Positions 43,387 through 53,150 are shown, counted from the stretch's first letter. The stretch: DNA of 64,000 nucleotides from Geomicrobium halophilum (GCF_014207655.1 NZ_JACHHJ010000005.1:158511-222510); one strand, 5' to 3'. The notes: generated by a model from the letters alone, not told the origin. Numbers and translations are program-made.

Positions 43387-43755
43387 GTGAAAAATACTAA
43401 AAAGAACCAAGATCATTGCGATATTTTTTGTTATGACGAAGATAAAGTCAACCGGGTTTCGAATCTTATAGAATCTGAAACTTTTACATCGACAGCCGAT
43501 CTATTTAAGGCTTTGTCCGATGAAACGAGATTGAAAATTGCTTATGCATTGCTACAAGAGACAGAATTATGTGTATGTGATGTTGCCAACATTATTGGTA
43601 CGACAACGGCTACTGCCTCCCATCATTTGCGGCAACTTCGATATTTGCGTATCGCCAAAAGCCGCAAAGAGGGGAAGCTTGTCTTTTACTCACTAGATGA
43701 TGAACATATTTCTCAAATAATCGTAACAGCTATGGCTCATGGTCAGGAGTCCTAG
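43387..43755 (+). CDS. cadC: ArsR/SmtB-family metal-responsive repressor CadC
   Basis: 122 residues from GTG 43387 (AAGGTGATG upstream). The winged helix is [20 protein letters not shown] with the metal-site helix [12 protein letters not shown] (CxC), recognition helix [15 protein letters not shown] and wing [12 protein letters not shown]. Further Cys occur near the N-terminus (HCDIFC), as in CadC, where they complete a Cd/Pb thiolate site. It represses its own operon until Cd2+, Zn2+ or Pb2+ binds. cadA starts 2 bp after its stop. Confidence 0.93.
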   Translation: MKNTKKNQDHCDIFCYDEDKVNRVSNLIESETFTSTADLFKALSDETRLKIAYALLQETELCVCDVANIIGTTTATASHHLRQLRYLRIAKSRKEGKLVFYSLDDEHISQIIVTAMAHGQES

Positions 43756-43757
43756 AT

Positions 43758-45872
43758 ATGGAAGAGCGTGCTGAAAAACATGTATTTCGTGTGCAAGGCT
43801 TTTCTTGTGCGAATTGTGCCGGAACGTTTGAAAAGAATGTAAAAAAAATCAATGGCGTTGCCGATGCAAAAGTAAATTTTGCTGCTGCAAAGATCACGGT
43901 TCATGGCTCTGCATCCGTTCAGGAATTGGAGAAGGCGGGTGCTTTTGATCAGCTAAAAATAAGGCCTGATGATGCCTATGAAGAAGAACGAGTGGTAAAA
44001 AAACCATCATTCTTCAAGAAATATATGAACGTTCTTTTAGCGCTTCTCTTTTTCTTATTTGGGGTTGCTTCTCAAATGATAAATGGGCACGATATATTTA
44101 CCTTTTTGGCCTTTGCAACCTCTATGGCGGTCGGAGGGTACTCTCTCTTTAAAGTTGGATTAATGAACTTAATCCGATTTCAGTTTGATATGAAGACCCT
44201 GATGACTGTGGCTGTCATTGGTGCCGCCATTATTGGGGAATGGGCCGAAGGGGCGATTGTTGTAATTCTTTTTGCCATTAGTGAACAACTTGAACGTTTT
44301 TCTATGGAACGTGCAAGACAGTCGATTCGATCGCTAATGGATATTGCCCCAAAAGAAGCTTTGATAAAAAGAAACGGCATAGAGGTGACCGTTCATGTCA
44401 AAGACATTGCGATCGGTGATATTATGCTGATTAAACCAGGACAAAAAATTGCTATGGATGGCGTGGTTGTAAGTGGGCACTCTTCGGTAAGTCAAGCGGC
44501 CATTACTGGCGAATCGATTCCTGCAGAAAAGAATGTCGCTGATGAAGTTTTTGCGGGCACGTTAAATAAAGAGGGCTTTCTTGAAGTCCAAGTCACAAAA
44601 CATGTTGAAGATACCACGATTTCCAAAGTGATTCACCTTGTCGAAGAAGCGCAAGCAGAACGGGCACCGGCACAAGCGTTTATTGATCGTTTTGCTCAAT
44701 ACTACACCCCTGCCATTATGGCCGTGGCTGCTCTTGTTGCTGTATTGCCCCCATTATACGGTGCAAGTTGGGAAACGTGGATTTATCAAGGGCTCGCTGT
44801 TCTCGTTGTTGGCTGCCCATGCGCGCTGGTCATATCTACTCCGGTTTCGATTGTTACAGCGATTGGGAATGCAGCAAAAAATGGGGTGTTAATCAAGGGT
44901 GGTGCATATTTGGAAGAAGCTGGGTCATTAAAAGCGATGGCTTTTGACAAAACAGGGACCTTGACCAAGGGTGTCCCAACGGTTACTGATTATTTACGGT
45001 TTACTCAAGAAAATGAACGAGAGATACTGGCAAACATTGCAGCAATAGAGTCACGCTCGCAACATCCTGTAGCTTCAGCGATTGTAAAAAAAGTAGAAGG
45101 GGAAAAGATCCCTTACGAAACCATTGCAGTAGAAAACTTTACATCAATAACTGGAAAGGGCATTCAAGGAACGATTCAACAAGAAACATATTTTATTGGA
45201 AACCTGAACTTATTCCCAAACCTCTTAAATTCCAGTATTCATTCAGAGGTTCATCAATTACAACAACAGGGAAAAACCGTAATGATTGCAGGCAAAGATG
45301 AAAGGATTCTGGCCATCATCGCCGTCGCTGATGAAGTTCGTGATACAAGTAAGGAAGTTATATCTAAATTACATGATATCGGCGTCCGCAAAACGATAAT
45401 GCTTACTGGGGACAATAAAGACACGGCTGAAGCTATTGGTCATGAAGTAGGTGTAACCCATGTTCAAGCCCATTTGTTACCTGAAGATAAGCTAACCTTT
45501 ATCAAAGGGTTTCGGAACAAATATAAGAAAGTAGCGATGATAGGAGATGGGGTCAATGATGCTCCGGCTCTTGCCGCATCCACACTAGGGATTTCCATGG
45601 GGGGAGCCGGAACAGATACAGCTCTTGAAACAGCCGATGTTGCCTTAATGGGAGATGATTTGAGGAAACTTCCCTTTACCATTAAATTAAGTCGTCGCAC
45701 ACTTGCCATCATTAAGCAAAACATTGTTTTGTCGCTAGGAATTAAGGTGCTCGCACTTTTACTTGTTGCTCCGGGTTGGTTAACGCTTTGGATTGCTATT
45801 CTGGCAGATATGGGGGCGACGCTGCTTGTGACATTGAACGGTCTTCGGTTATTAAGAGTAAAAGAAGCATAA
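43758..45872 (+). CDS. cadA: Cd2+/Zn2+/Pb2+-exporting P1B-type ATPase
   Basis: 704 residues. The N-terminal HMA domain carries FSCANCAG (about 14-21). The CPCAL metal channel is in helix 6 (about 352-356), the phosphorylation motif is DKTGTLTKG (about 397), and [13 protein letters not shown] lies at about 594-606. A long membrane bundle with [15 protein letters not shown] is typical of the Cd/Zn group. It pumps divalent soft metals out of the cytoplasm using ATP. It forms an operon with cadC; the GNAT gene beyond it is convergent. Confidence 0.95.
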   Translation: MEERAEKHVFRVQGFSCANCAGTFEKNVKKINGVADAKVNFAAAKITVHGSASVQELEKAGAFDQLKIRPDDAYEEERVVKKPSFFKKYMNVLLALLFFLFGVASQMINGHDIFTFLAFATSMAVGGYSLFKVGLMNLIRFQFDMKTLMTVAVIGAAIIGEWAEGAIVVILFAISEQLERFSMERARQSIRSLMDIAPKEALIKRNGIEVTVHVKDIAIGDIMLIKPGQKIAMDGVVVSGHSSVSQAAITGESIPAEKNVADEVFAGTLNKEGFLEVQVTKHVEDTTISKVIHLVEEAQAERAPAQAFIDRFAQYYTPAIMAVAALVAVLPPLYGASWETWIYQGLAVLVVGCPCALVISTPVSIVTAIGNAAKNGVLIKGGAYLEEAGSLKAMAFDKTGTLTKGVPTVTDYLRFTQENEREILANIAAIESRSQHPVASAIVKKVEGEKIPYETIAVENFTSITGKGIQGTIQQETYFIGNLNLFPNLLNSSIHSEVHQLQQQGKTVMIAGKDERILAIIAVADEVRDTSKEVISKLHDIGVRKTIMLTGDNKDTAEAIGHEVGVTHVQAHLLPEDKLTFIKGFRNKYKKVAMIGDGVNDAPALAASTLGISMGGAGTDTALETADVALMGDDLRKLPFTIKLSRRTLAIIKQNIVLSLGIKVLALLLVAPGWLTLWIAILADMGATLLVTLNGLRLLRVKEA

Positions 45873-45929
45873 ATAGACTTGAAGCGTTAGGGGAAAAAAG
45901 AACGCTTTCTTTTCTTTCAGACAGGGGGA

Positions 45930-46433
45930 TTAATCAAGCCCCACTTTATGACTTCTTCTTTCTAAAAGGAGAATATCACGCCATACACCGTTCATTTTTC
46001 CCATACGCTCCCTTCGACCCACTTCTCGAAAACCAAACTTTGAATGTAATGTAACACTGAAGTGATTTTCAGGAAATATTCCAGATTGTAGTGTCCAAAA
46101 GCCATTTTGTTCACTTTCTTCTATTAAGGATTTTAGAAGTTTGCTTCCAACGCCCTTTCCTTGGCTATTCTGACGAATATAGATACTTACTTCTGCTACA
46201 CCAGCATAAACAGCCCGGTTAGAAATCGGGGTTAAGGCAGCCCAGCCTATAATGTCTTCGGCTGAACGAGCGACCATCCGGCATTCGAGCAAATGGCTCT
46301 GATTCCACTCTTCCCAAGTAGGCGCTTCTTTTTGAAAAGTTGCATGCCCCGTGGAAATTCCCTGAAGATAAATTTGTTGAACTTGTTGCCAGTCCTCGGG
46401 AACCAGTTTATCAATTTGTATTGAATCGTTCAT
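45930..46433 (-). CDS. GNAT N-acetyltransferase, phosphinothricin-acetyltransferase type
   Basis: 167 residues. The fold begins IQIDKLVPEDWQQVQQIYLQ and GHATFQKEAPTWEEW, as in PAT/Bar-like enzymes. Motif A is VSIYIRQNSQGKGVGSKLL (pyrophosphate loop Q-x-x-G-x-G/A), followed by GIFPENHFSVTLHSKFGF. This group acetylates phosphinothricin, arsinothricin or methionine sulfoximine; the natural substrate is unknown. AGGTGG precedes the ATG. Convergent with cadA; the nearness to a metal efflux gene does not prove a link. Confidence 0.88.
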   Translation of the reverse strand: MNDSIQIDKLVPEDWQQVQQIYLQGISTGHATFQKEAPTWEEWNQSHLLECRMVARSAEDIIGWAALTPISNRAVYAGVAEVSIYIRQNSQGKGVGSKLLKSLIEESEQNGFWTLQSGIFPENHFSVTLHSKFGFREVGRRERMGKMNGVWRDILLLERRSHKVGLD

Positions 46434-46684
46434 GGGACCACCTATCTGTAATAAAAATGATAAATGAAATATACACCTTACTATGACTTATCTCAATAAC
46501 TTAGTAAATCATTCAAAAAATGTTTCATTAACGGGCAATGCTTTTAATTTTATTTTTTCCTGCATCATTGTTACCCTAACTAATATATTCGTAGAAAAAG
46601 TTTTATAGAGAATGTTGGAAAACAACCCTCTAAGAGGTAAAACCATTCTCCCTAGGGATTGCTTTGCCAGGAGATAAAAAATAT

Positions 46685-46850
46685 TTGCGCCGACGATGAA
46701 TGCATTTTTGCCGAATTCCTTGACCGTAACGCCGAATCATCGTGCCGTGCGCTGAATTCTCGGTTGATTCCGCCGAAATATTGGATCCTCCAGCCGAAAA
46801 GGAGGAAAGAAGCATGGAATGCAGAAGCTGCCCTTTTTGGGACAGTCCCC
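46685..46850 (-). repeat. Phased TTCGGCG array E with hairpin (reverse orientation)
   Basis: CGCCGAA-type units start at 46688, 46709, 46730, 46750, 46771 and 46792 (21, 21, 20, 21, 21 bp). The AGCATGGAATGCAGAAGCTG block and the GGGCAGC...GGGACAG hairpin follow at 46811-46850, in mirror order to array A. It lies between divergent genes. The rest of 46434-47011 shows no gene. Confidence 0.85.
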
Positions 46851-47011
46851 TTTCATCTAAAACAACAGGAGTGTAGCGCCCGATCGATGAGTAAGCATGG
46901 TTTAAGGTCAATGATGCTTTTTTGGCATGGATAAGGTTCGACGTATGATCCTTAAATGTGCACAGGAAATTCGGAATATATAGCAAGAATATACGAAATG
47001 GGGAAATAGCT

Positions 47012-49675
47012 ATGGTTAAGTACCGTTCGCGAACGGAAAAACGCCGTGCTGAAAAGGAATTGGATAAAAATAAAAAAAGAAAGAATCGCTCCACAGTAAA
47101 AATAGTAGTGATCAGTATCGTTAGTGCGTTGGTACTTACTGCGGTAGCTGGGGGAGCGACAGCGGTCTCAATGGTCCGGGATGCCCCTCCGCTTAATGTA
47201 GATGAGCTCACATTTGCTGAAGGAGCGACCATTTATGATAAGGATGATAATGAACTTGGACGGTTAAAAGGCACGGAAAATCGTACGTATCGAGAATTTG
47301 ATGAAATGCCCGAACATCTTAGAGACGCTTTCTTAGCCGTTGAGGACCATCGTTTTTACGATCATAGCGGCATCGATATCTTCCGAATTGGAAGTGCCAT
47401 TATCTCGAATATTACAGATGGCTTTGGTGCAGAAGGCGCGAGTACAATCACGCAGCAGTTAGTAAAACAAGCTTTCTTATCCGCTGATCAATCGATGGAA
47501 AGAAAAGTACAAGAACAATGGCTCGCTCTTCAAATGGAACAGGAATTATCCAAGGATGAAATCTTGGAAATGTATTTGAACATCAGTTACTTCGATAGCG
47601 GTTCTTGGGGCGTTGGGGAAGCTGCGATTCGCTATTTTGATAAAGAAGACTTAAGTGAGCTTACGGTTGCTGATGCGGCGGTGTTAGCAGCAATCCCCAG
47701 GCGTCCTTCGTACTACAACCCCCATGATAACCCAGAAGCTGCAAAAGAGCGCCGAGACGTCATCATTTCCTTGATGGAGGAGCATGATTTTATTGACGAT
47801 GAGGAAGCTTCAGAGGCCATGGCTGTAGATATCGAAGATCAACTAGATTACACACCTTCAGAAGATGTCCCTTATCAATCGATCATTGACTATGTGATGG
47901 AAGAAGTTGAAAATATCGAGGGAGTTGAAACCACGGATTTGTATGCGTCTGGTTTTGACATTTATACCACCATTGATCCAGAGGCTCAGCAACATGCTCA
48001 AGATGTGATTCAAAGCGATGAATACATCTCCCACTATCCGGATGATGACGGATTTCAGGTTGGCTTTTCTCTCCTTGATACGGAAACCGGGGCTCTGCGG
48101 GCCATGGTAGGCAACCGGGAAGAGAGGGAAGAAGAAAGGGGCTGGAATTACGCTGCAACCGCCAACGGTCAACCAGGATCGACAGCTAAACCTATCCTTT
48201 CTTACGGCCCGGCGATCGAGGAATTGGAATGGTATACAGGTGAAACACTTGAAGATGAATCTCATGAGTACTCAAATGGGGGTTCCATTCGTAACTACGG
48301 AGGGAATTATAGCGGCAGTGTGACGATGAGAGAAGCTCTTGTGCGCTCTTTAAATATTCCAGCTGTAAAAGCGATTCAGGAAGTTGGCCTGGACGATGCC
48401 CAAACGTTCGCCGAAGGCCTAGGACTCGACTTCGATAAGGATATTCACGAAAGTTATGCCTTAGGTGGGTTTGGAGATGGAATTTCGAGTTTGGATATGG
48501 CCGGAGCTTATGCAGCATTTGGAAATGAAGGGGTCTACAATGAACCTCACAGCGTTCGGAAAGTGGAATTCCGTGATGGGCGGGAGATCGATCTCACCCC
48601 TGATCCAAAGCAAGCGATGAATGACTACACCGCCTATATGATTACGGATATGCTTAAAGATGTAGTGACAGACTCCTCTGGAACGGGACAACGTGCGAAT
48701 GTCGATGGCCTGGCACTTGCGGGAAAGACGGGAACTTCCAACTTTCCACCGGAAGAACAGGAGAAATTTAACGTCCCTGATGGCGGGGTACCGGATGTTT
48801 GGTTTAACGGCTATACCACGGATTATACGGCTACTGTATGGACTGGGTTTGATAGTGGACGAAGCAGCGGGTATTTAATTGGGGAAGAACAAGAGATTGC
48901 CAAGGATGTTTTTCGTCATGTGATGACAAATGTCCATGAAGGAGAGGGAACCGAGGACTTCTCGCAGCCGGATTCTGTCTGTGAAACGGACAGTGAACTA
49001 TATATATGTGGAAATGAACCGGAAGAAGAGAAAGAAGAATCGGATGAGGAAGGAACAGAAGAGGAAACTACAGAGGAACAAGTAGAGGAAGGCGCGGAAG
49101 AAGAGAGTCCAGAAGCGTCAGAAGAAGAAGGTACGGAAGAAGAGAGCCCAGAAGCATCAGAAGATGAAGGCACGGAAGAGGAGAGCCCGGAAGCACCAGA
49201 AGAAGAAGGTACGGAAGAGGAGAGTCCGGAAGCATCAGAAGATGAAGGCACGGAAGAGGAGAGCTCGGAAACACCAGAAGAAGAAGGCACGGAAGAAGAG
49301 AGTCCGGAAACACCAGAAGAAGAAGGCACCGAGGAAGAAAGTCCGGAAGAACCGGATGAGGAAGATGCGGAAGGAGATAGTCCAGAAGAACCAGTAGAGG
49401 AAGGCACAGAAGAAGAGATCCCGGAAGAACCGGATGAGGAAGGTGCGGAAGGAGATAGTCCAGAAGAACCAGTAGAGGAAGGCACAGAAGAAGAGAGCCC
49501 GGAAGAACCGGATGAGGAAGGTGCGGAAGAAGAAAGTCTAGAAGCACTAGAAGAGGAAGGCACGGAAGAAGAGAGTTCAGAGACACCGGACGAAGAATTG
49601 GATGAAGAAGAATCCTCGGGAGAATCAAACGAAGATGAAGCAGAGAATGAGACGAATGGTGGAGAGGAAGCCTAA
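47012..49675 (+). CDS. Class A penicillin-binding protein (PBP1A-like) with acidic repeat tail
   Basis: 887 residues from ATG 47012; an upstream GTG has no better RBS. A basic cytoplasmic N-terminus and one membrane helix (about 29-52) are followed by the GT51 glycosyltransferase (VEDHRFYDHSGID with catalytic Glu, GASTITQQLVKQ, EMYLN). The transpeptidase has GSTAKP (SxxK, about 390), RSLNIPAVK (SxN) and KTGTSN. From about residue 669 the protein is almost pure Glu/Ser/Pro/Thr, with thirteen 13-residue repeats. The enzyme polymerises and cross-links peptidoglycan. A short Cys-containing segment (VCETDSELYICG) precedes the tail. Monocistronic. Confidence 0.93.
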   Translation: MVKYRSRTEKRRAEKELDKNKKRKNRSTVKIVVISIVSALVLTAVAGGATAVSMVRDAPPLNVDELTFAEGATIYDKDDNELGRLKGTENRTYREFDEMPEHLRDAFLAVEDHRFYDHSGIDIFRIGSAIISNITDGFGAEGASTITQQLVKQAFLSADQSMERKVQEQWLALQMEQELSKDEILEMYLNISYFDSGSWGVGEAAIRYFDKEDLSELTVADAAVLAAIPRRPSYYNPHDNPEAAKERRDVIISLMEEHDFIDDEEASEAMAVDIEDQLDYTPSEDVPYQSIIDYVMEEVENIEGVETTDLYASGFDIYTTIDPEAQQHAQDVIQSDEYISHYPDDDGFQVGFSLLDTETGALRAMVGNREEREEERGWNYAATANGQPGSTAKPILSYGPAIEELEWYTGETLEDESHEYSNGGSIRNYGGNYSGSVTMREALVRSLNIPAVKAIQEVGLDDAQTFAEGLGLDFDKDIHESYALGGFGDGISSLDMAGAYAAFGNEGVYNEPHSVRKVEFRDGREIDLTPDPKQAMNDYTAYMITDMLKDVVTDSSGTGQRANVDGLALAGKTGTSNFPPEEQEKFNVPDGGVPDVWFNGYTTDYTATVWTGFDSGRSSGYLIGEEQEIAKDVFRHVMTNVHEGEGTEDFSQPDSVCETDSELYICGNEPEEEKEESDEEGTEEETTEEQVEEGAEEESPEASEEEGTEEESPEASEDEGTEEESPEAPEEEGTEEESPEASEDEGTEEESSETPEEEGTEEESPETPEEEGTEEESPEEPDEEDAEGDSPEEPVEEGTEEEIPEEPDEEGAEGDSPEEPVEEGTEEESPEEPDEEGAEEESLEALEEEGTEEESSETPDEELDEEESSGESNEDEAENETNGGEEA
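49082..49588 (+). repeat. 13 tandem 39-bp units in the PBP tail
   Basis: Each unit encodes 13 residues of the type EEEGTEEESPEAP. Units 8-9 and 10-11 are nearly identical 78-bp blocks, so the array has expanded recently. The unit length of 39 bp keeps the frame, so copy number can vary without breaking the protein. Confidence 0.92.
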
Positions 49676-49810
49676 AACGATGAAACGGATGAGTAGGAAG
49701 ATCTGCCATCGCTCTTCTTTATCCGGTATTGGCCCCTCCCCTGTGATCACTGAGATACAGGGAAACGAACTCTCTGCCTAAGGGAAAAGTATCAAGAATG
49801 TAGGATCTAA

Positions 49811-49850
49811 AAAAACTGGCATTCATTAAAAATGATCTGCCAGTTTTTTA
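49811..49850 (+). terminator. Terminator after the PBP gene
   Basis: AAAAACTGGCA pairs with TGCCAGTTTTTT around an A-rich loop. It can work in both directions. The rest of 49676-49906 contains no gene. Confidence 0.85.
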
Positions 49851-49906
49851 TCTAGTAGCCAGGCATTCTTCGGCAAACTTTTGACTCAAAATTTAAAAAT
49901 ATTATC

Positions 49907-49935
49907 TTGAGTATCTACTCATAAGCATATACAAT
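49907..49935 (+). promoter_or_regulatory. Promoter of the oligopeptide-binding protein gene
   Basis: TTGAGT (49907-49912) and TACAAT (49930-49935) are separated by 17 bp, 61 bp before the TTG start. Confidence 0.72.
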
Positions 49936-49996
49936 AATGATGAGCAGTATGGTATAGAGAAAATTGTCTTTAAAATCAGACAGGGAGGGTAATAGT

Positions 49997-51634
49997 TTGG
50001 AAAAATTAAAAAGAAAACTCGTAGGCGGGGTGCTTGTTCTTTCATTAAGCGGTGTACTTGCCGCCTGTACAGACGACCCGGAAGAAGATGCTGGTACGGA
50101 AGAACCAAGTGATGAAAATGGCAGCGAAGAAGATGGGGATGAGGAAAGTGCTACTGGCGAAGGGGGCGACTTGGTTCTAGCGATGGGATCTGATGCGGTG
50201 GACCTTGACCCTCATGGTTCCAATGATACATCTTCCACACATATCCGTACGAACATATACGATAAGCTCGTGGATCATGATGAGAACATGGAACTCTATA
50301 CCGAGTTAGCAGAAGACTATGAACAAATTGATGATCACACGTGGGAATTCAACTTAAAAGAAGACGTTACATTTCATGATGGAGAGCCCTTCAATGCTGA
50401 TGCTGTCGTAGCGACACTTGAAAGGGTAACCGATCCGGATTTTGCATCAGAAAAGGCATTTTTATATGAAATGATCGAAGATATCGAAGCGGTGGATGAA
50501 TATACTGTTCATATAACAACGGAGTATCCGTTTGCCCCGCTACCGGCTCACTTGGCTCATGACGGCGGAGGCATGATCAGCCCGGCGGCGATTGAAGAGG
50601 ATGAAAATGGCGATCGTAACTTGGATACGGAACCAGTGGGAACAGGACCATTTGAACTGGAAAACTGGGATCAGGGAAATGAAATTGTGCTCAGTAAATA
50701 TGAGGATTATCATGGAGATCCTACTTCCATTGATACCGCTACGTATCAGGTGGTTCCTGAACAGTCAACGCGTATAGGTATGTTAGAAACGAACGAAGCA
50801 CATGTCGCTGATGACATTGATCCCACGAATGCGGCCCAGTTGGAAAACATGGAAGGAGTGGATCTTTCTTCTGTCGAAAGCTTACGTTTGGATTATCTTG
50901 GGATGAACAATGAGGCAGAACCTTTTGACGATGTGGATGTACGCCGTGCGATATCTATGGCTGTTGATCAGGAAATCATACTAGAAGGTCTTTTTGATGG
51001 TTATGGAGAAGCAGCAATGGGACCGGTAAACCCCCTTACCTTTGGTTATAGTGATGATCTGGATCCACTTGAATACGATGTGGAAGAGGCTCAGTCTTTG
51101 TTGGAAGAGGCTGGTTATGAAGATGGGTTTGAAGCGACGCTTCTCATCGAGGATGGCGATCAAGTGAATACACAAATGGCGGAAGTCCTCCAGGATCAGC
51201 TCCAAGAAATTAATGTTGATATTTCTATTGAACAACAGGAATGGGGAGCATTGCTTGATACAACGGCAGAAGGTCAGTATGAGATGGTTCTTCTTGGTTG
51301 GACGACAGTCACAGGTGATGCCGACTACGCTATGTATTCCGTCTATCATTCTGACAGTCAGGGAGCTTCAGGTAATCGGAGCTTTTATTCCAACGAAGAG
51401 GTAGATGAACTTCTGGATGCTGGACGTCAAGAAGGAGGAGAAGACGAGCGAACGGAAATCTATCGGGAAGCGCAACAAATAATTATTGACGAAGCGCCCA
51501 TTGTTCCGATCATTCATGATGATTTCCGCGCCGGCGTTTCCGATAGTGTCGATGGGCTGATTCACCTGCCTAATGCTGTGTATGATTTGCGGGAAGTGGA
51601 AATGGCCAGTGATGATGCTGATGGCGGATATTAA
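49997..51634 (+). CDS. Oligopeptide ABC transporter substrate-binding lipoprotein
   Basis: 545 residues from TTG 49997, chosen for GGGAGGG 8 nt upstream. Lipoprotein signal with lipobox LAAC (Cys about 24) and an acidic linker, then the SBP family 5 domain: NIYDKLVDHDENMELYTELA, WEFNLKEDVTFHDGEPFNAD, GTGPFELENWDQGNEIVL, FDDVDVRRAISMAVDQE and ANAVYDL-like end. It delivers peptides, or other family-5 ligands, to a membrane permease. No permease or ATPase gene is adjacent and a terminator follows at once, so it is an orphan binding protein that may serve a system encoded elsewhere. Confidence 0.9.
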   Translation: MEKLKRKLVGGVLVLSLSGVLAACTDDPEEDAGTEEPSDENGSEEDGDEESATGEGGDLVLAMGSDAVDLDPHGSNDTSSTHIRTNIYDKLVDHDENMELYTELAEDYEQIDDHTWEFNLKEDVTFHDGEPFNADAVVATLERVTDPDFASEKAFLYEMIEDIEAVDEYTVHITTEYPFAPLPAHLAHDGGGMISPAAIEEDENGDRNLDTEPVGTGPFELENWDQGNEIVLSKYEDYHGDPTSIDTATYQVVPEQSTRIGMLETNEAHVADDIDPTNAAQLENMEGVDLSSVESLRLDYLGMNNEAEPFDDVDVRRAISMAVDQEIILEGLFDGYGEAAMGPVNPLTFGYSDDLDPLEYDVEEAQSLLEEAGYEDGFEATLLIEDGDQVNTQMAEVLQDQLQEINVDISIEQQEWGALLDTTAEGQYEMVLLGWTTVTGDADYAMYSVYHSDSQGASGNRSFYSNEEVDELLDAGRQEGGEDERTEIYREAQQIIIDEAPIVPIIHDDFRAGVSDSVDGLIHLPNAVYDLREVEMASDDADGGY

Positions 51635-51650
51635 TTCGCTAAATATTATT

Positions 51651-51687
51651 CCTCGGAAGTCCTGATGTGGCTTCTGAGGTTTTTTTG
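51651..51687 (+). terminator. Terminator of the binding-protein gene
   Basis: CCTCGGAAG pairs with CTTCTGAGG (one mismatch), followed by eight T, 17 bp after the stop. Confidence 0.9.
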
Positions 51688-51769
51688 TGCGTGGAAGGTT
51701 CGTTCTCGATGATTCGCACAAATGAAGACTTTCTACATGAGCTCCATTCATGGACGGATATTATGGATG

Positions 51770-51810
51770 GATGTAGAAAAGCCGCTGACGCTGAGCGGTT
51801 TTTCTACATC
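51770..51810. other. 17-bp near-perfect inverted repeat
   Basis: GATGTAGAAAAGCCGCT and AGCGGTTTTTCTACATC pair with one G-U around GACGCTG. It lies in the gap between the binding-protein terminator and the 3' end of map, with no gene of its own. It could be the terminator of map read from the other strand, or a small RNA stem. Confidence 0.6.
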
Positions 51811-51881
51811 GTTCTGGCTGAACATGCTGGAAGTGAAATATATGAGGATGGTCTTGCAGATGACGGCATTTATCGGCGCTT

Positions 51882-52634
51882 TCAATTTCCTTGTGCGGTT
51901 AAAATTTCTGGCCCCTCTGTGGTAATGGCAATGGTATGTTCAAATTGTGCCGATCGCTTTCCATCCTTTGTTCGAGCCGTCCAGCCGTCATTTTCAACGT
52001 ACATATGATGTGTTCCCTCATTGATCATGGGCTCTATGGTAAGAACCATTCCATCTTCTAGAAGTATACCCTTCCCCGGGTGCCCAACATGTTGAAATAC
52101 TGGATCTTCGTGGATACTACGACCAATTCCGTGGGCAAGAAGTTCACGTACCACGGAAAATCCCTGTTTTTCGGCGTGTGTTTGAATCGCGTGGCCGAGG
52201 TCGCCGGTGTAATTTCCAACGACCGCTTGTTGTATTGACAAATCCAAACATTCTTTTGTCACCTCGACAAGCTTACGAGTACGTTCAGAAACGTTTCCAA
52301 TCATATAGGTCCATGCAGAATCACCTTTCCAACCATCCACATCAAATACAGTATCGAGGGTGACAACATCCCCAGTCTTCAAAGGGGTATGGGTAGGAAA
52401 GCCGTGGGCAATCACGTCATTTACCGATATACATGTGGCAAACGGATACCCTTTATAACCAATTTGTGCACAAGATGCCCCGTTTCTTTCCGCGAATGCC
52501 TCTACGAAATCATTGATTTCCATCGGCGACGTACCAGCTTTCATTATGGGACGAATGGCTGTATGCATTTGAGCAACAAGTTCATTTGGTTTGCGCATCG
52601 CTTCGATTTCCCTTTTTGATTTAAGATTAGGCAA
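51882..52634 (-). CDS. map: Methionine aminopeptidase, type I
   Basis: 250 residues from TTG (ending at 52634) behind GGGAGGGTGAG. Pita-bread fold: IGYKGYPFATCISVNDVIAHG (substrate His), TLDTVFDVDGWKGDSAWTY (two metal Asp), LAHGIGRSIHEDP (metal His), IEPMINEG (Glu) and FEHTIAITTEG (Glu). It removes the initiator Met from new proteins. It lies outside the ribosomal-protein cluster where the housekeeping map normally sits in Bacillus, so it is probably a secondary copy like YflG. Confidence 0.92.
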   Translation of the reverse strand: MPNLKSKREIEAMRKPNELVAQMHTAIRPIMKAGTSPMEINDFVEAFAERNGASCAQIGYKGYPFATCISVNDVIAHGFPTHTPLKTGDVVTLDTVFDVDGWKGDSAWTYMIGNVSERTRKLVEVTKECLDLSIQQAVVGNYTGDLGHAIQTHAEKQGFSVVRELLAHGIGRSIHEDPVFQHVGHPGKGILLEDGMVLTIEPMINEGTHHMYVENDGWTARTKDGKRSAQFEHTIAITTEGPEILTAQGN

Positions 52635-52696
52635 CTACTCACCCTCCCCTTCATACGGCTACTATAAGTTATGTGAAAACCTGTATGGAGGTTCAT

Positions 52697-52885
52697 ATGA
52701 CTAGCAAGGTTGTGGTTGTGAAAAAAGAGGAAAAAATGAAAGCATCCGTGAGAGGCTCAGAGACCGTTCACGAATGCGGAACTTTTGGATGGTATTGGAG
52801 TTCAACCCCTCGTTTATTTTTTCTGGCATTGATTAAGGGGAAACAAGCCGCAATCCTACGACAGCGGTTATCACCATGCCCATGA
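52697..52885 (+). CDS. Possible small protein of unknown function
   Basis: 62 residues from an ATG with GGAGG 7 nt upstream (TSKVVVVKKEEKMKASVRG). Its second half overlaps the 3' end of the SMR gene on the other strand, and the C-terminal residues look like antisense translation. A truncated remnant is as likely as a real gene. Confidence 0.25.
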   Translation: MTSKVVVVKKEEKMKASVRGSETVHECGTFGWYWSSTPRLFFLALIKGKQAAILRQRLSPCP

Positions 52886-53150
52886 ACACTAGGCGCAAAC
52901 GATCGGTCGATTCATTGTAAAAAATCATGCCTACGATCGCGCTTCCCACGGTTCCCATTCCTGTCCAAACAGCGTAAGCGACACCAAGAGGAATGGCTTC
53001 CATGGCAATGGATAGTAAAGTAAAACTGATAATGAATCCTCCGATAAGAAAGATAAAACCCGTTCTCTTTTTACCTTTTGCGATCTTTTGTATGCCGGTT
53101 ACACCAACGACTTCAAAGAGCCCTGCGATAATGAGTACCAACCAACTCAT
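52833..53150 (-). CDS. SMR-family multidrug efflux subunit (YkkD/SugE-like)
   Basis: 105 residues with four membrane helices. The helix-1 region is WLVLIIAGLFEVVGVTGIQK, with the essential membrane Glu at about residue 12. PLGVAYAVWTGMGTVGSAIVG is the conserved loop and helix 3. SMR proteins exchange protons for cationic drugs or guanidinium. It overlaps its partner by 4 nt, and the two probably form a heterodimer like B. subtilis YkkCD. Confidence 0.9.
   Translation of the reverse strand: MSWLVLIIAGLFEVVGVTGIQKIAKGKKRTGFIFLIGGFIISFTLLSIAMEAIPLGVAYAVWTGMGTVGSAIVGMIFYNESTDRLRLVFMGMVITAVVGLRLVSP

Noticed and set aside
46630-47232. Open frames across the TTCGGCG arrays reading Phe-Ser-Ala every seven residues
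   Set aside because: They arise because 21 bp equals seven codons. Several arrays have 20-bp steps that break the frame, and no RBS is present.
49068-49709. Long open frames on the minus strand opposite the PBP tail
   Set aside because: They are shadows of the Glu-rich repeat (Ser/Pro/Leu-rich antisense translations) with no RBS.
51667-52008. Plus-strand open frames opposite the end of map
   Set aside because: No RBS at a sensible distance; they run through a terminator and overlap the map 3' end.
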